Below, piece by piece: positions 37,195-45,468 of a stretch of DNA of 64,000 nucleotides. The position numbers and the translations under genes are program-made. Origin of the DNA: Levyella massiliensis (GTDB taxonomy: Bacteria; Bacillota; Clostridia; Tissierellales; Peptoniphilaceae); NCBI RefSeq assembly GCF_000308275.2, contig NZ_HG529490.1, forward strand, positions 709,695 through 773,694, read 5' to 3'. The notes beneath the pieces were generated by a model. The model was not told the DNA's origin. It did no database searches and worked only from the letters and a program-made list of their open reading frames with translations. The stretch's first letter is position 1; each line of letters opens with the position of its first letter.

Positions 37195-37861
37195 CTCCCC
37201 TACACTTTCTGATAGCTTCCGTTCCTAAAACCTTCAGCGCATCTACCGCATTTCGTTTTCCAATGGGAATACACGACAATTCCGTGCACGCTAAAATCAC
37301 ACGAGCCGAACGACTATAGCGATCGATCATCTCTAATAAGGCAGGAAAATCACGCCGATTTTCCCTCTTGACCGCATAGATGATGTCCATCACCTTGGCG
37401 GCATCGTCTTCCGCAATATCCGTACAGGTAATCCCATAGCGATCGGCATACTGCGCATATACGCCGCTTCTAAGGGTTCCCGCAGTAGCCAAAACTGCCA
37501 CTTTTTTCTCTCCTTGTGCGGCGCACGTGCGTATGGTCTCTTCGACCATATTTATAATGGGCGTATCCGTAAACGACGTCAAGGTGTCATAAAAATAATG
37601 TGACGTATTGCAAGGAATGGCAATGGCCTTAAGACCCAATGGATTTAACAACGCAAAATCCGATTGCATGGCGCGCAACAGCGCCTCTGTGTTTCCGGAA
37701 AGAATGGATGCTGTGCGATCCGGCATGCTGGCATGGCTTAAAAGGATCGTATTGATATGATCCTGATCACTATGAGCCACCGTATGATCGATCAGATATT
37801 GATAAAACACATTCGTCGCCAGCGGCCCCATGCCGCCAATGACACCCAGTTCATAGGTCAT
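37181..37861 (-). CDS. Aspartate/glutamate racemase family protein
   Basis: 226-residue PLP-independent racemase. Two catalytic cysteines are visible: IAIPCNTSHYFYD near residue 83 and ILACTELSCIPI near residue 190; the N-terminus LGVIGGMGPLATNVFYQYL is that of aspartate racemase type enzymes. The start at 37861 forms an ATGA overlap with the brnQ stop, so the upstream extension of the ORF is not used. It probably supplies the D-amino acid used by the ATP-grasp ligase encoded immediately downstream. Confidence 0.88.
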   Translation of the reverse strand: MTYELGVIGGMGPLATNVFYQYLIDHTVAHSDQDHINTILLSHASMPDRTASILSGNTEALLRAMQSDFALLNPLGLKAIAIPCNTSHYFYDTLTSFTDTPIINMVEETIRTCAAQGEKKVAVLATAGTLRSGVYAQYADRYGITCTDIAEDDAAKVMDIIYAVKRENRRDFPALLEMIDRYSRSARVILACTELSCIPIGKRNAVDALKVLGTEAIRKCRGDVKL

Positions 37862-39189
37862 AAAATATCCTGTCTTTGCATGGCGAGCGTACGCTCCCCG
37901 GCGCGTTCTTTCGGCATCACCACATAGCAGACAATCGCCAAGATGATGCTCGGGATAATCCAATAAAAGTTCTGCCAGATACCCGTAATCATGCCGTTTT
38001 TACCGCCAAGAATCGGTGTTCCGATTATCAAGCCGATCAAGAAATCAACGGCCGGCAGTGAAGCCCCCAGCACCGCTCCGATATGAATCGAACGCCGATC
38101 GAGCGGACCTTGAATGAGGTTTAGCACAATCAGCGCCATAGCAATCGGATAAATAGCAACCAGTATCGGTGCAGAAATGGCGACAATGCGATCCACTCCC
38201 AAAACGGAGATAATCGCACTGAAAACAACACACGCTATGCTCCACACGATAGCGGAGACTTTACCTTTCGTCAAGCGTTCCATAAAGTCAGAGAAAGTAG
38301 AGGTGAGACCGATGGACGTTGTAAGACAGGCTAAAAAGGTGCCCAATGCAATGAGAACTTTTCCAGCCGTACCCAAAAGGCCGTCTACAGCAAACAATAA
38401 CAAATCAACACGTCCCAGTTCCTTTACGCCCAGAGAGGACATCGTCGCACCAATATACATTAATCCGCCATACACCGCTACCAATCCCAAGGCTGCAAAG
38501 ATGGAAGATAGTGAGGTATAACGAACAATAAGGGCGGGCTCTTTCACGCCGCGACGTTTAAAATCCTTAATGATGACAATGGCGAAAGCCATGGAAGCAA
38601 GCGCATCCATCGTTTGATAGCCTTCTAAAAAGCTTCCTGAAAACACATTCACAGCACCCGTCGGCACGAGCGGTCCGAGCGGCTGGAGGATGGATTTACC
38701 AATCAAAATCACTAAAATCGTAACCAGCGCCGGTGTTAACACCATGCCCAAGCCGGAGACTACGCGACTCGGTTTGATGACAAAAAACAAGGTAATGGCA
38801 AAAAACACAACCGTTGTCACCCAAGGAGACAGTTGCGGGAAAAAAGCGCCAGAGAGCATTTCGTGACTGGTGGCTGCCGTTCGTGGGATAGCCAGTCCCG
38901 GTCCGATGCAAATTAAAATGATGGCGCCGAATGCCGCTGAAAGCACCGGCCCCAAATGCCGTGCGATGCACTCAATGGTACCGCCGGCGCGAATCGTCGC
39001 AATGGCCCCCAACAAGACCAAGCCCACCGCAGGAATAAAGAACGCTACAAAAGCTTGCATGACCTGATCGCCCATGTTCTTTCCCAGGCTGGTCGGAAAA
39101 ATCAAATTGCCTGCTCCAAAAAACATAGCAAACAAGGCGAAAGAAGCCACCAGTAGCCATCGCCGGTTATAATGCCTTTTCTCTTTCAT
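37858..39189 (-). CDS. brnQ: Branched-chain amino acid transporter BrnQ (LIVCS family)
   Basis: 443-residue 12-TM sodium-coupled amino-acid importer. Hallmarks: ASFALFAMFFGAGNLIFPTSLG, PRTAATSHEM, EGYQTMDALASMAFAIVIIKD. The start at 39189 (MKEKRHYNRRW) follows GGAGTGTGGGAA; the longer ORF would start with TTG. First gene of a three-gene operon with racemase and ATP-grasp ligase, which makes its cargo (branched-chain or another amino acid) worth questioning. A second paralogue is at 46948-48237. Confidence 0.93.
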   Translation of the reverse strand: MKEKRHYNRRWLLVASFALFAMFFGAGNLIFPTSLGKNMGDQVMQAFVAFFIPAVGLVLLGAIATIRAGGTIECIARHLGPVLSAAFGAIILICIGPGLAIPRTAATSHEMLSGAFFPQLSPWVTTVVFFAITLFFVIKPSRVVSGLGMVLTPALVTILVILIGKSILQPLGPLVPTGAVNVFSGSFLEGYQTMDALASMAFAIVIIKDFKRRGVKEPALIVRYTSLSSIFAALGLVAVYGGLMYIGATMSSLGVKELGRVDLLLFAVDGLLGTAGKVLIALGTFLACLTTSIGLTSTFSDFMERLTKGKVSAIVWSIACVVFSAIISVLGVDRIVAISAPILVAIYPIAMALIVLNLIQGPLDRRSIHIGAVLGASLPAVDFLIGLIIGTPILGGKNGMITGIWQNFYWIIPSIILAIVCYVVMPKERAGERTLAMQRQDIL

Positions 39190-39246
39190 TTCCCACACTC
39201 CAAACTTATTTAGGACTTCCAAATCGCCGATTTCTATGTATCAATG

Positions 39247-39264
39247 GATATTCTGATGAATATC
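39247..39264. promoter_or_regulatory. Inverted repeat upstream of brnQ, possible operator
   Basis: GATATTC-TGAT-GAATATC, perfect 7-bp arms, about 58 bp upstream of the brnQ start. A candidate regulator site; nothing else identifies the regulator. Confidence 0.35.
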
Positions 39265-39352
39265 TTTGAGAAAGTGCCGCCAACAATGTGCTATGCACAA
39301 AAAGTCTCAAAGAAGAAGTAGCACGCTTTGTAGGTTCCAAGATAACGTAAAC

Positions 39353-39694
39353 TTAAAACACTAGCGAGAACAGTACGGCAATAATGCCAATAAAGAAAAT
39401 GAGGACGAAAAGACCGATCACGCTGAGTCCGAGGCCCGCAACAGCCGGCCATTGCGGTTTCTTTTTCAGTCCCATCACCGATAGTACAATGCCGGCAATC
39501 CACAATGCGAAGCTCAGTAAGCCGGAGCGATGAAACAGTAACGATAAAATTGCCGCTCCGAATCCCAACACGCCTTGCGTATTGGCATCGTACAGTTCCT
39601 TCCAAAAATCCAGAGAAAAAATATCCCGATGCGCTTCTTCATTTCTACTGTCGTAACGATTTTCATCACGGAAATGGCGATTCGAATCCGACAT
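39353..39694 (-). CDS. Small membrane protein of unknown function
   Basis: 113 residues: about 40 polar residues with many Arg, Asp and Asn, then a region with two or three hydrophobic segments (GVLGFGAAILSLLF, LLSFALWIAGIVLSVMGL, VAGLGLSVIGLFVLIFFIGI). The organisation resembles DUF4190-like small membrane proteins, but I am not certain. A strong GGGAGG precedes the ATG at 39694, supporting expression. Confidence 0.7.
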   Translation of the reverse strand: MSDSNRHFRDENRYDSRNEEAHRDIFSLDFWKELYDANTQGVLGFGAAILSLLFHRSGLLSFALWIAGIVLSVMGLKKKPQWPAVAGLGLSVIGLFVLIFFIGIIAVLFSLVF

Positions 39695-39939
39695 AATTTT
39701 CCTCCCTTTCGAATGCTCTACTTGTGCACACTCGCACAGACAAAGCGTCTGTTGCCGACCTTCATCGTCGACTTTCGTCTTTTTATTTTATGTTTCTTTG
39801 CCGCGAATGTCCATACGGAGAGTTTTTTTTACCGCGTTCGCTTGTTTTTGACGACATATTGCAAAGGCTGGTCTTGCAAATCGCTTGCCTGCGTGCTTTC
39901 CACGGATTTCGATAAAAATGGAAACCATAACGGAGAATG

Positions 39940-39948
39940 TGGTATACT
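39940..39948 (+). promoter_or_regulatory. Probable extended -10 promoter of mglBAC
   Basis: TGG-TATACT on the + strand with no convincing -35. It is about 110 bp upstream of mglB. The stretch 39695-39939 shows no gene that I can support. Confidence 0.4.
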
Positions 39949-40000
39949 AACTATCGGAAACTGAAAAACACGGAGTGTTCCATCAGTTTTTATTTTATGA

Positions 40001-40035
40001 GAATGAGAAATCGTTTCCGCAACGACGTCTCATTC
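40001..40035 (+). promoter_or_regulatory. cre-like site within a hairpin in the mglB leader
   Basis: AGAAATCGTTTCCG (40006-40019) fits the CcpA cre consensus except at its two outermost bases. It lies inside a hairpin with perfect 8-bp arms GAATGAGA (40001-40008) and TCTCATTC (40028-40035). Both are downstream of the predicted promoter and end 13 bp before the AAGGAGG of mglB, so catabolite repression by roadblock, or leader-structure control, is plausible. Confidence 0.45.
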
Positions 40036-40060
40036 CCTAATTAATAAGGAGGAAAGTTTT

Positions 40061-41365
40061 ATGAAATCTGTTAAGTTACTGGGCCTACTGTTGGCCGGCG
40101 CTTTAGCGCTGACTGCATGTGGTGGTGGAGCAGGAAACGACAAAAAGGATTCGAGTGCGCCTGCTGAGAGCACTGCTACCTCTACGGCTGCCCCGTCGGG
40201 CGAAGTGAAAAACAACGCAAAACCGCTGGTATGGTATAACCGTCAGCCGTCCAACAGCACCACTGGTCAGTTGGATAAAGACGCCTTGCATTTCAACGAC
40301 AAAACCTACTATGTCGGTTTTGATGCCAACCAGGGTGGTGAAGCCCAGGGGCAGATGATTGTGGATTACATTAAGAAACATGCTGATAAGCTCGATCGTA
40401 ACGGCGATGGCACCATCGGTTATGTTTTGGCTATCGGCGATGTCGGTCATAACGACTCCATCGCTCGTACGCGTGGTATTCGTAAAGCGTTAGGTACTGG
40501 CGTGGAAAAAGACGGTAAAGTCGATTCCTCCCCGGCCGGCACGAACGTTGACGGCACTGCAAAGACCGTGAAAGATGGCGAGTTGGAACTCAACGGCAAG
40601 AAATATGTCGTTCGTGAGCTGGCTTCCCAGGAAATGAAGAACTCCGCTGGTGCAACGTGGGATGCTGCTACTGCCGGTAACGGTATTTCGACTTGGTCCG
40701 CTTCCTTTGGCGACAAGATCGATGTCATCGTTTCGAACAACGACGGCATGGGCATGGCCATGTTCAACGGCTGGGCAAAAGCCAACAAGGTTCCGACCTT
40801 TGGTTACGATGCCAACAGTGACGCTGTTGCTGCTATCGCAGACGGTTATGCCGGCACCATCAGCCAGCACGCTGACGTTCAAGCTTACCTGACCTTGCGC
40901 GTACTGCGTAACGCATTGGACGGCGTGGATATCAACACCGGTATCAGCAAGCCGGATGAAGCGGGTAACGTTCTGACCGACAAAGACTACAAATACGTCG
41001 AAGAGGATCGCTCGTACTATGCTTTGAACTTGGCAGTAACGGAAGATAACTACAAAGACTTCATGGATGCTACCAAGGTCTATGAGCCGGTTTCCAAACA
41101 GTTGGATGCTGCTAAATCGCCGGAAAAGACGGTTTGGTTGAACCTCTACAACGCTTCGGATAACTTCCTGAGCTCGACCTATCAGCCGCTGCTGCAGAAA
41201 TATGACAAGCTTTTGAACCTCAAAGTCGAATACATCGGCGGCGACGGACAGACGGAATCCAACATCACGAACCGTTTAGGTAACCCGAGCCAGTATGATG
41301 CTTTTGCCATCAACATGGTGAAGACGGATAACGCTTCTTCCTACACCACGATTTTGAATCAATAA
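40061..41365 (+). CDS. mglB: Glucose/galactose-binding lipoprotein, MglB type, apparently circularly permuted
   Basis: 434-residue lipoprotein (lipobox LALTAC, Cys 20; Ser/Ala/Thr linker to about 50) that should capture galactose or glucose for MglAC. After the linker the chain begins PLVWYNRQPS, which in E. coli MglB is the mid-protein strand VPVVFFNKEPS. It then follows the normal order: calcium loop DRNGDGTIGY (112-121), GHNDSIARTR (129-138), TWDAA (199-203), VSNNDGM (224-230), FGYDAN (248-252). After the usual C-terminal region (to about 350) come VWLNLYNASDNF (358-369) and AFAINMVKTD (414-423), which match the normal N-terminal IGVTIYKYDDNF and LAINLVDPAA. Predicted sugar contacts Asn60, His130, Asp132, Arg136, Trp200, Asn227, Asp250, Asp367 and Phe369 are all kept. 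An insert of about 40 residues (150-190) is extra. AAGGAGG precedes the ATG. Confidence 0.9.
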   Translation: MKSVKLLGLLLAGALALTACGGGAGNDKKDSSAPAESTATSTAAPSGEVKNNAKPLVWYNRQPSNSTTGQLDKDALHFNDKTYYVGFDANQGGEAQGQMIVDYIKKHADKLDRNGDGTIGYVLAIGDVGHNDSIARTRGIRKALGTGVEKDGKVDSSPAGTNVDGTAKTVKDGELELNGKKYVVRELASQEMKNSAGATWDAATAGNGISTWSASFGDKIDVIVSNNDGMGMAMFNGWAKANKVPTFGYDANSDAVAAIADGYAGTISQHADVQAYLTLRVLRNALDGVDINTGISKPDEAGNVLTDKDYKYVEEDRSYYALNLAVTEDNYKDFMDATKVYEPVSKQLDAAKSPEKTVWLNLYNASDNFLSSTYQPLLQKYDKLLNLKVEYIGGDGQTESNITNRLGNPSQYDAFAINMVKTDNASSYTTILNQ

Positions 41366-41383
41366 TCGTTAAAAATTCCTGTT

Positions 41384-41420
41384 AAAAGAGGCTATCAGGA
41401 TTCTCCTGATAGCCTCTTTT
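41384..41420 (+). terminator. Strong terminator between mglB and mglA
   Basis: Perfect 17-bp stem (AAAAGAGGCTATCAGGA and its complement) with a 3-nt loop TTC, ending TTTT. It lies 18 bp after the mglB stop. Partial readthrough would give much more binding protein than transporter, the usual stoichiometry. Confidence 0.9.
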
Positions 41421-41447
41421 CAGAATTGAATTAGAAAGAGAATGCTT

Positions 41448-42956
41448 ATGACAGAAAAGAAAGACGATTTTCTTCTATCCATTCGTGGCATGTCAAAGTC
41501 TTTCGGGCGCAACCGTGTTTTGGATCGCATTGATCTGGATGTGAAGCGGGGATCCGTCATGGGACTCATGGGCGAAAACGGTGCCGGTAAGTCCACCATG
41601 ATGAAGTGTCTGTTTGGCACCTATCAAAAAGATGAGGGTGAAATCTATTTGAATGGGCGCGCGATCGATTTTTCCGGGCCAAAGGAGGCACTGGAAAACG
41701 GCATTGCTATGGTGCATCAGGAGTTAAATCAGGCATTGGAACGCACGGTTGTGGATAATTTGTTCTTGGGGCGCTATCCTCGCACTCCCTTTGGGTTTGT
41801 GGATGAGGCGCGCATGCGCAAGGAAGCCGCCGATCTTTTTCGAAACTTAGGCATTTCTGTGCCTTTGGACGTACCGATGTCCCAGCTTTCGGTTTCCAAA
41901 CGACAAATGTGTGAAATTGCAAAAGCCATCTCGTATCACTCCAGCCTCATCGTTCTGGATGAGCCTACTTCCTCCCTGACGGAACCGGAAGTCAAGAAGC
42001 TTTTCAACATGATGCGAAAACTGCGTGATAACGGTATTTCTCTGATTTATATCTCCCATAAGATGGATGAAGTTTTTGAGATCTGCGATCAGGTTTCTGT
42101 CTTGCGCGACGGCAAGCTCATCGCAACAAAAGACACTGCGGAAACGAATATGAACGAGCTCATTTCGGCCATGGTCGGACGATCGCTTGAAAATCGCTTC
42201 CCGCCGGTGGATAATGAACCGGGTGAACCGGTACTGTCCATTCAGCATCTGTCTACAAAGTATGAGCCCTACCTCACCGATATCTCCTTTGATGTGCGCA
42301 AAGGCGAAATTTTCGGCCTTTACGGCTTGGTGGGCGCCGGACGCTCAGAACTTTTGGAAACCATCTTCGGCGTACGAACCCGTGCCGCGGGCTCGGTGTT
42401 TTATCGTGGAAAGCGCATGAATTTTGAAAACACAAAGGATGCGATGGACCATGGTTTTGCGATGATTACCGAGGAGCGCAAGCTCAATGGCATCTTCGCC
42501 AAAGGGGATTTGATTTTCAACACCACCATCGCCAATATGGATCGCTATAAGTCCGGGTTTGCCCTCTCCAACCAAAAGATGCTGAAGGCAACCATGCGTG
42601 AGCTAGATACCATGCACACAAAAGCCATGGGGCCGGAGGATATGATTACCAGCCTTTCAGGCGGCAATCAGCAAAAGGTGATCTTCGGCAAATGGCTGGA
42701 GCGTCAACCCCATGTCTTTCTCATGGATGAACCGACGCGCGGTATTGATGTCGGTGCGAAATATGAAATCTATGAGCTGATCATTCAAATGGCAAAAGAC
42801 GGCAAAACCATCATCGTTGTTTCTTCCGAAATGCCTGAGATCCTCGGTATCACGAACCGCATCGGTGTGATGTCCAACGGACGCTTATCGGGAATTGTCA
42901 ACACAGATGAGACGAATCAGGAAGAGCTCCTCCGTCTGAGTACGAAGTATCTGTAA
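41448..42956 (+). CDS. mglA: Sugar ABC transporter ATPase MglA
   Basis: 502-residue double-domain ABC ATPase for galactose/methyl-galactoside type import. First domain: Walker A GENGAGKST, signature LSVSKRQMCEIAKA, Walker B LIVLDEPTSSL. Second domain: Walker A-like GLVGAGRSE, signature LSGGNQQKVIFGKW, Walker B VFLMDEPTRGIDVGAKYEIY. Order and length are normal, so the rearrangement seen in MglB is not shared. ATGs at 41442 and 41448; I prefer the second, with AGAG 7 nt upstream. Confidence 0.94.
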   Translation: MTEKKDDFLLSIRGMSKSFGRNRVLDRIDLDVKRGSVMGLMGENGAGKSTMMKCLFGTYQKDEGEIYLNGRAIDFSGPKEALENGIAMVHQELNQALERTVVDNLFLGRYPRTPFGFVDEARMRKEAADLFRNLGISVPLDVPMSQLSVSKRQMCEIAKAISYHSSLIVLDEPTSSLTEPEVKKLFNMMRKLRDNGISLIYISHKMDEVFEICDQVSVLRDGKLIATKDTAETNMNELISAMVGRSLENRFPPVDNEPGEPVLSIQHLSTKYEPYLTDISFDVRKGEIFGLYGLVGAGRSELLETIFGVRTRAAGSVFYRGKRMNFENTKDAMDHGFAMITEERKLNGIFAKGDLIFNTTIANMDRYKSGFALSNQKMLKATMRELDTMHTKAMGPEDMITSLSGGNQQKVIFGKWLERQPHVFLMDEPTRGIDVGAKYEIYELIIQMAKDGKTIIVVSSEMPEILGITNRIGVMSNGRLSGIVNTDETNQEELLRLSTKYL

Positions 42957-42972
42957 GTGGAAAAGAGGACTT

Positions 42973-44664
42973 ATGAGCCAGAATAACAAAATGACGCCGG
43001 AATCCGGCATCCTGACCCTAGAGCAAGAGGAATTGCTCCTCCAGCCCATTCAGGACCATATGGATGCGCTGCAAAGTCGTATCGATGCTCTTCGTAAGGA
43101 CGGAAGTGCCAAGGTTACGGATCTGAGCAATAAAATCACATTGATCCGCGAAGACAAAAATTTCGGAAAAGAAGAGCGGAATCATCAAATTGCCATCCTG
43201 AATAAAGAACTGGAAAAGGCAAAAGAGGTAGAGTCCGCCAATAAGAGCGAGATAGATAAACTCGTTGCTGAAGGCGAAGTCTACTTGAAAGAACACTTCA
43301 ACCGTGATTACTACAAGTCGGTAGAAGAGAATTGCAAGCGAGCAAAAGAAGACGCAAAAAAGCAATACGAACGTCAATTGGCGGATCATAAAGCAAAACA
43401 CGAACAGGATCTTGCTGCGTTGCGAAAAGAAGGCGACGGCGAAGAGCAGAAAAAGGCCCTAAAGGAACTCAACTTCGTGTACCGCAACAAAACCTTTGAT
43501 GCCAAGATGAGCTACCATGTTGCTCTGCAAGACATTAAGGATCGTCGCCATGAAGCATTTATGCAGCAATACCAGATGATTGATCGGTTACGTGCTTCTC
43601 GTTTTACGATGGGACAAACCTATGCGCAAAAATGGGAAAACTACCGTTATCGTTTTAACACCAAGCAATTCTTATTAAAGAACGGTCTATATCTGGTCAT
43701 TATCCTGATCTTTATCGCCTTGAGTATTATTACGCCGATTATTAAGAACACGGATCTGTTCACCTACACGAACGTCGTGAACATTCTGCAGCAAGCATCG
43801 CCACGTATCTTCCTCGGTTTGGGCGTTGCCGGACTGATTCTTTTAACCGGTACCGACCTCTCCATCGGACGTATGGTGGGCATGGGTATGGTGATCTCCA
43901 CCATTGTCATGCATAAGGGGATCAATACCGGACAGTTCTTTGGAATTGTGTTTGATCTGACTGCCCTCCCCATCTGGGTGCGCATCTTGCTAGCCCTGTT
44001 CCTGTGCATTATTTTCTGCACGCTATTCACGGCCATCGCCGGATTCTTCACTGCGCGCTTTAAGATCCATCCGTTTATCACGACCATGAGTAACATGCTC
44101 ATCATTTTCGGTCTCATCACCTATGCCACTAAGGGCGTTTCCTTTGGTGCCATTGAACCGGAGATTCCGAATATGATGATTCCGAAGATCAACGGCTTCC
44201 CCACGATTATTCTCTGGGCAGTTGCTGCGATCATCATCGTATGGTTCATTTGGAACAAAACTACCTTCGGTAAGAACCTTTACGCTGTCGGCGGTAACCC
44301 GGAAGCGGCCTCGGTCTCTGGTATATCCGTCTTCTGGGTCACCATGTTCGCCTTCATCATGGCCGGCATCCTCTACGGATTCGGCTCCTGGCTGGAGTGC
44401 ATGCGCATGGTCGGTTCTGGTTCCGCTGCCTATGGACAAGGTTGGGATATGGACGCCATCGCTGCCTGCGTGGTCGGCGGTGTATCCTTCACCGGTGGTA
44501 TCGGTAAGATTTCCGGCGTCGTCGTCGGTGTATTGATCTTCACCGCTCTCACCTACTCCCTCACCATCTTGGGCATTGATACCAACCTCCAGTTCGTCTT
44601 CGAAGGTATCATCATCATCTCCGCTGTCACGCTGGACTCCCTGAAGTACGTACAGAAGAAGTAA
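42973..44664 (+). CDS. mglC: Sugar ABC transporter permease MglC with extra N-terminal coiled-coil domain
   Basis: 563 residues; ordinary MglC has about 336. Residues from about 235 match MglC: eight to ten membrane segments, GVAGLILLTGTDLSIGR, NKTTFGKNLYAVGGNPEAASVSG, DAIAACVVGGVSFTGGIG, and the final LDSLKYVQKK. Residues 1-230 are an added hydrophilic domain very rich in Lys, Glu, Gln and Asp with heptad-like spacing, so probably a cytoplasmic coiled coil. Nothing suggests a frameshift or gene fusion error: the frame is continuous and starts after a good AAGAGGAC site 16 bp past mglA. Function of the extension is unknown. Confidence 0.92.
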   Translation: MSQNNKMTPESGILTLEQEELLLQPIQDHMDALQSRIDALRKDGSAKVTDLSNKITLIREDKNFGKEERNHQIAILNKELEKAKEVESANKSEIDKLVAEGEVYLKEHFNRDYYKSVEENCKRAKEDAKKQYERQLADHKAKHEQDLAALRKEGDGEEQKKALKELNFVYRNKTFDAKMSYHVALQDIKDRRHEAFMQQYQMIDRLRASRFTMGQTYAQKWENYRYRFNTKQFLLKNGLYLVIILIFIALSIITPIIKNTDLFTYTNVVNILQQASPRIFLGLGVAGLILLTGTDLSIGRMVGMGMVISTIVMHKGINTGQFFGIVFDLTALPIWVRILLALFLCIIFCTLFTAIAGFFTARFKIHPFITTMSNMLIIFGLITYATKGVSFGAIEPEIPNMMIPKINGFPTIILWAVAAIIIVWFIWNKTTFGKNLYAVGGNPEAASVSGISVFWVTMFAFIMAGILYGFGSWLECMRMVGSGSAAYGQGWDMDAIAACVVGGVSFTGGIGKISGVVVGVLIFTALTYSLTILGIDTNLQFVFEGIIIISAVTLDSLKYVQKK

Positions 44665-44750
44665 AGAAAGTACGAGTTCCAAGTATGACAAGCCCCTTCG
44701 CTTTCGCGCTAGTAATGCCACATACGATCGGATGGCGTTAGCTATGCCAA

Positions 44751-44785
44751 GTGATGGCGATAGACCTAACGAGTGATGGCGATAG
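44751..44785. repeat. Short direct repeat downstream of mglC
   Basis: GTGATGGCGATAG occurs at 44751-44763 and 44773-44785. The stretch between mglC and the terminator at 44843 has no other recognisable content. Confidence 0.6.
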
Positions 44786-44842
44786 CAAGATCACCGGCAC
44801 AAGGCGCACACGGCTACAGCGAATGGGAACAACTTATAGCGG

Positions 44843-44881
44843 AAGGCTGTGTCGAACGAATCGTTCGACACAGCCTTTTTT
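44843..44881 (+). terminator. Strong terminator downstream of mglC
   Basis: Stem AAGGCTGTGTCGAAC / GTTCGACACAGCCTT, loop GAATC, followed by TTTTTAT. It lies about 180 bp past the mglC stop. Confidence 0.88.
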
Positions 44882-44976
44882 ATGTGGCGGGCATCGCCGC
44901 AGCGATGCGTTCTTACAAGGTTTGCTTACGGTTTGTTTAAGGGTTGTGTAAGCTTTGCGTACGGTTTCTCTAGGTC

Positions 44977-45284
44977 TACAGTGCAAAATGCTTTTTGCAC
45001 AAAAAGTACTGTATAAAAATGGCAACATTTACAGTACTTTTTTCAAATGATGCGAAAAGTACTGTAGTTTTTGGAGCAGTTAGACAGTGCTTTCAGGCCA
45101 TTTATCAAAAAAGCACTGTATTTTTGAGTGGCAAAATACAGTACTTTTCTTATATTCTTATTTTTGTACTGTATTTCCACCCGATTTTGTACAGTACATA
45201 ATGCAATTTTCAATGAAAGTACTGTATTTTGCCCCGTTTTCATACAGTACAAATTTATATATATCTCAAAAGTACTGTAGAGAC
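44977..45284. repeat. Hairpin array C1: 6 units, copy 1 of a 308-bp direct repeat
   Basis: Units of 37-38 bp (TACAGTAC or TACAGTGC, about 21 nt, GTACTGTA or GCACTGTA) start at 44977, 45030, 45083, 45137, 45190 and 45243, with 16-bp spacers and a 53-54-bp period. The complete 308 bp recurs at 46608-46915 in the same orientation with 18 differences by my count and no indels. Located between the convergent mglC and nuclease-like genes. Confidence 0.95.
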
Positions 45285-45299
45285 GCCTTTTCTATCGTG

Positions 45300-45390
45300 C
45301 CGTTGCGATCGTAACCCTGGTTCGTACCGTTGTCATCGTAACCCAGGTTCGTACCGATGTCATCGTATCCTAGGTTCATACCGTTGCCAT
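45300..45390. repeat. 27-bp tandem repeat, 3.4 copies
   Basis: Three complete 27-bp copies (starting 45300, 45327, 45354; core CCGTTGTCATCGTAACCCAG then GTTCGTA) plus 10 bp of a fourth. It lies between array C1 and the 3' end of the nuclease-like gene. It shows no relation to the hairpin arrays. Confidence 0.85.
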
Positions 45391-45468
45391 ATAGAACGCA
45401 GCTGCTAAGCTTCCTTCTTTTCGTATGACTGAAGCCGCAGCGTGGGCATCGCTTCGTACTAATATGGA

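Noticed and set aside
42973-44664. Misassembled or frameshift-fused MglC
   Set aside because: The extension is in frame, has uniform codon use with the rest, and starts at a sensible ribosome binding site 16 bp after mglA.
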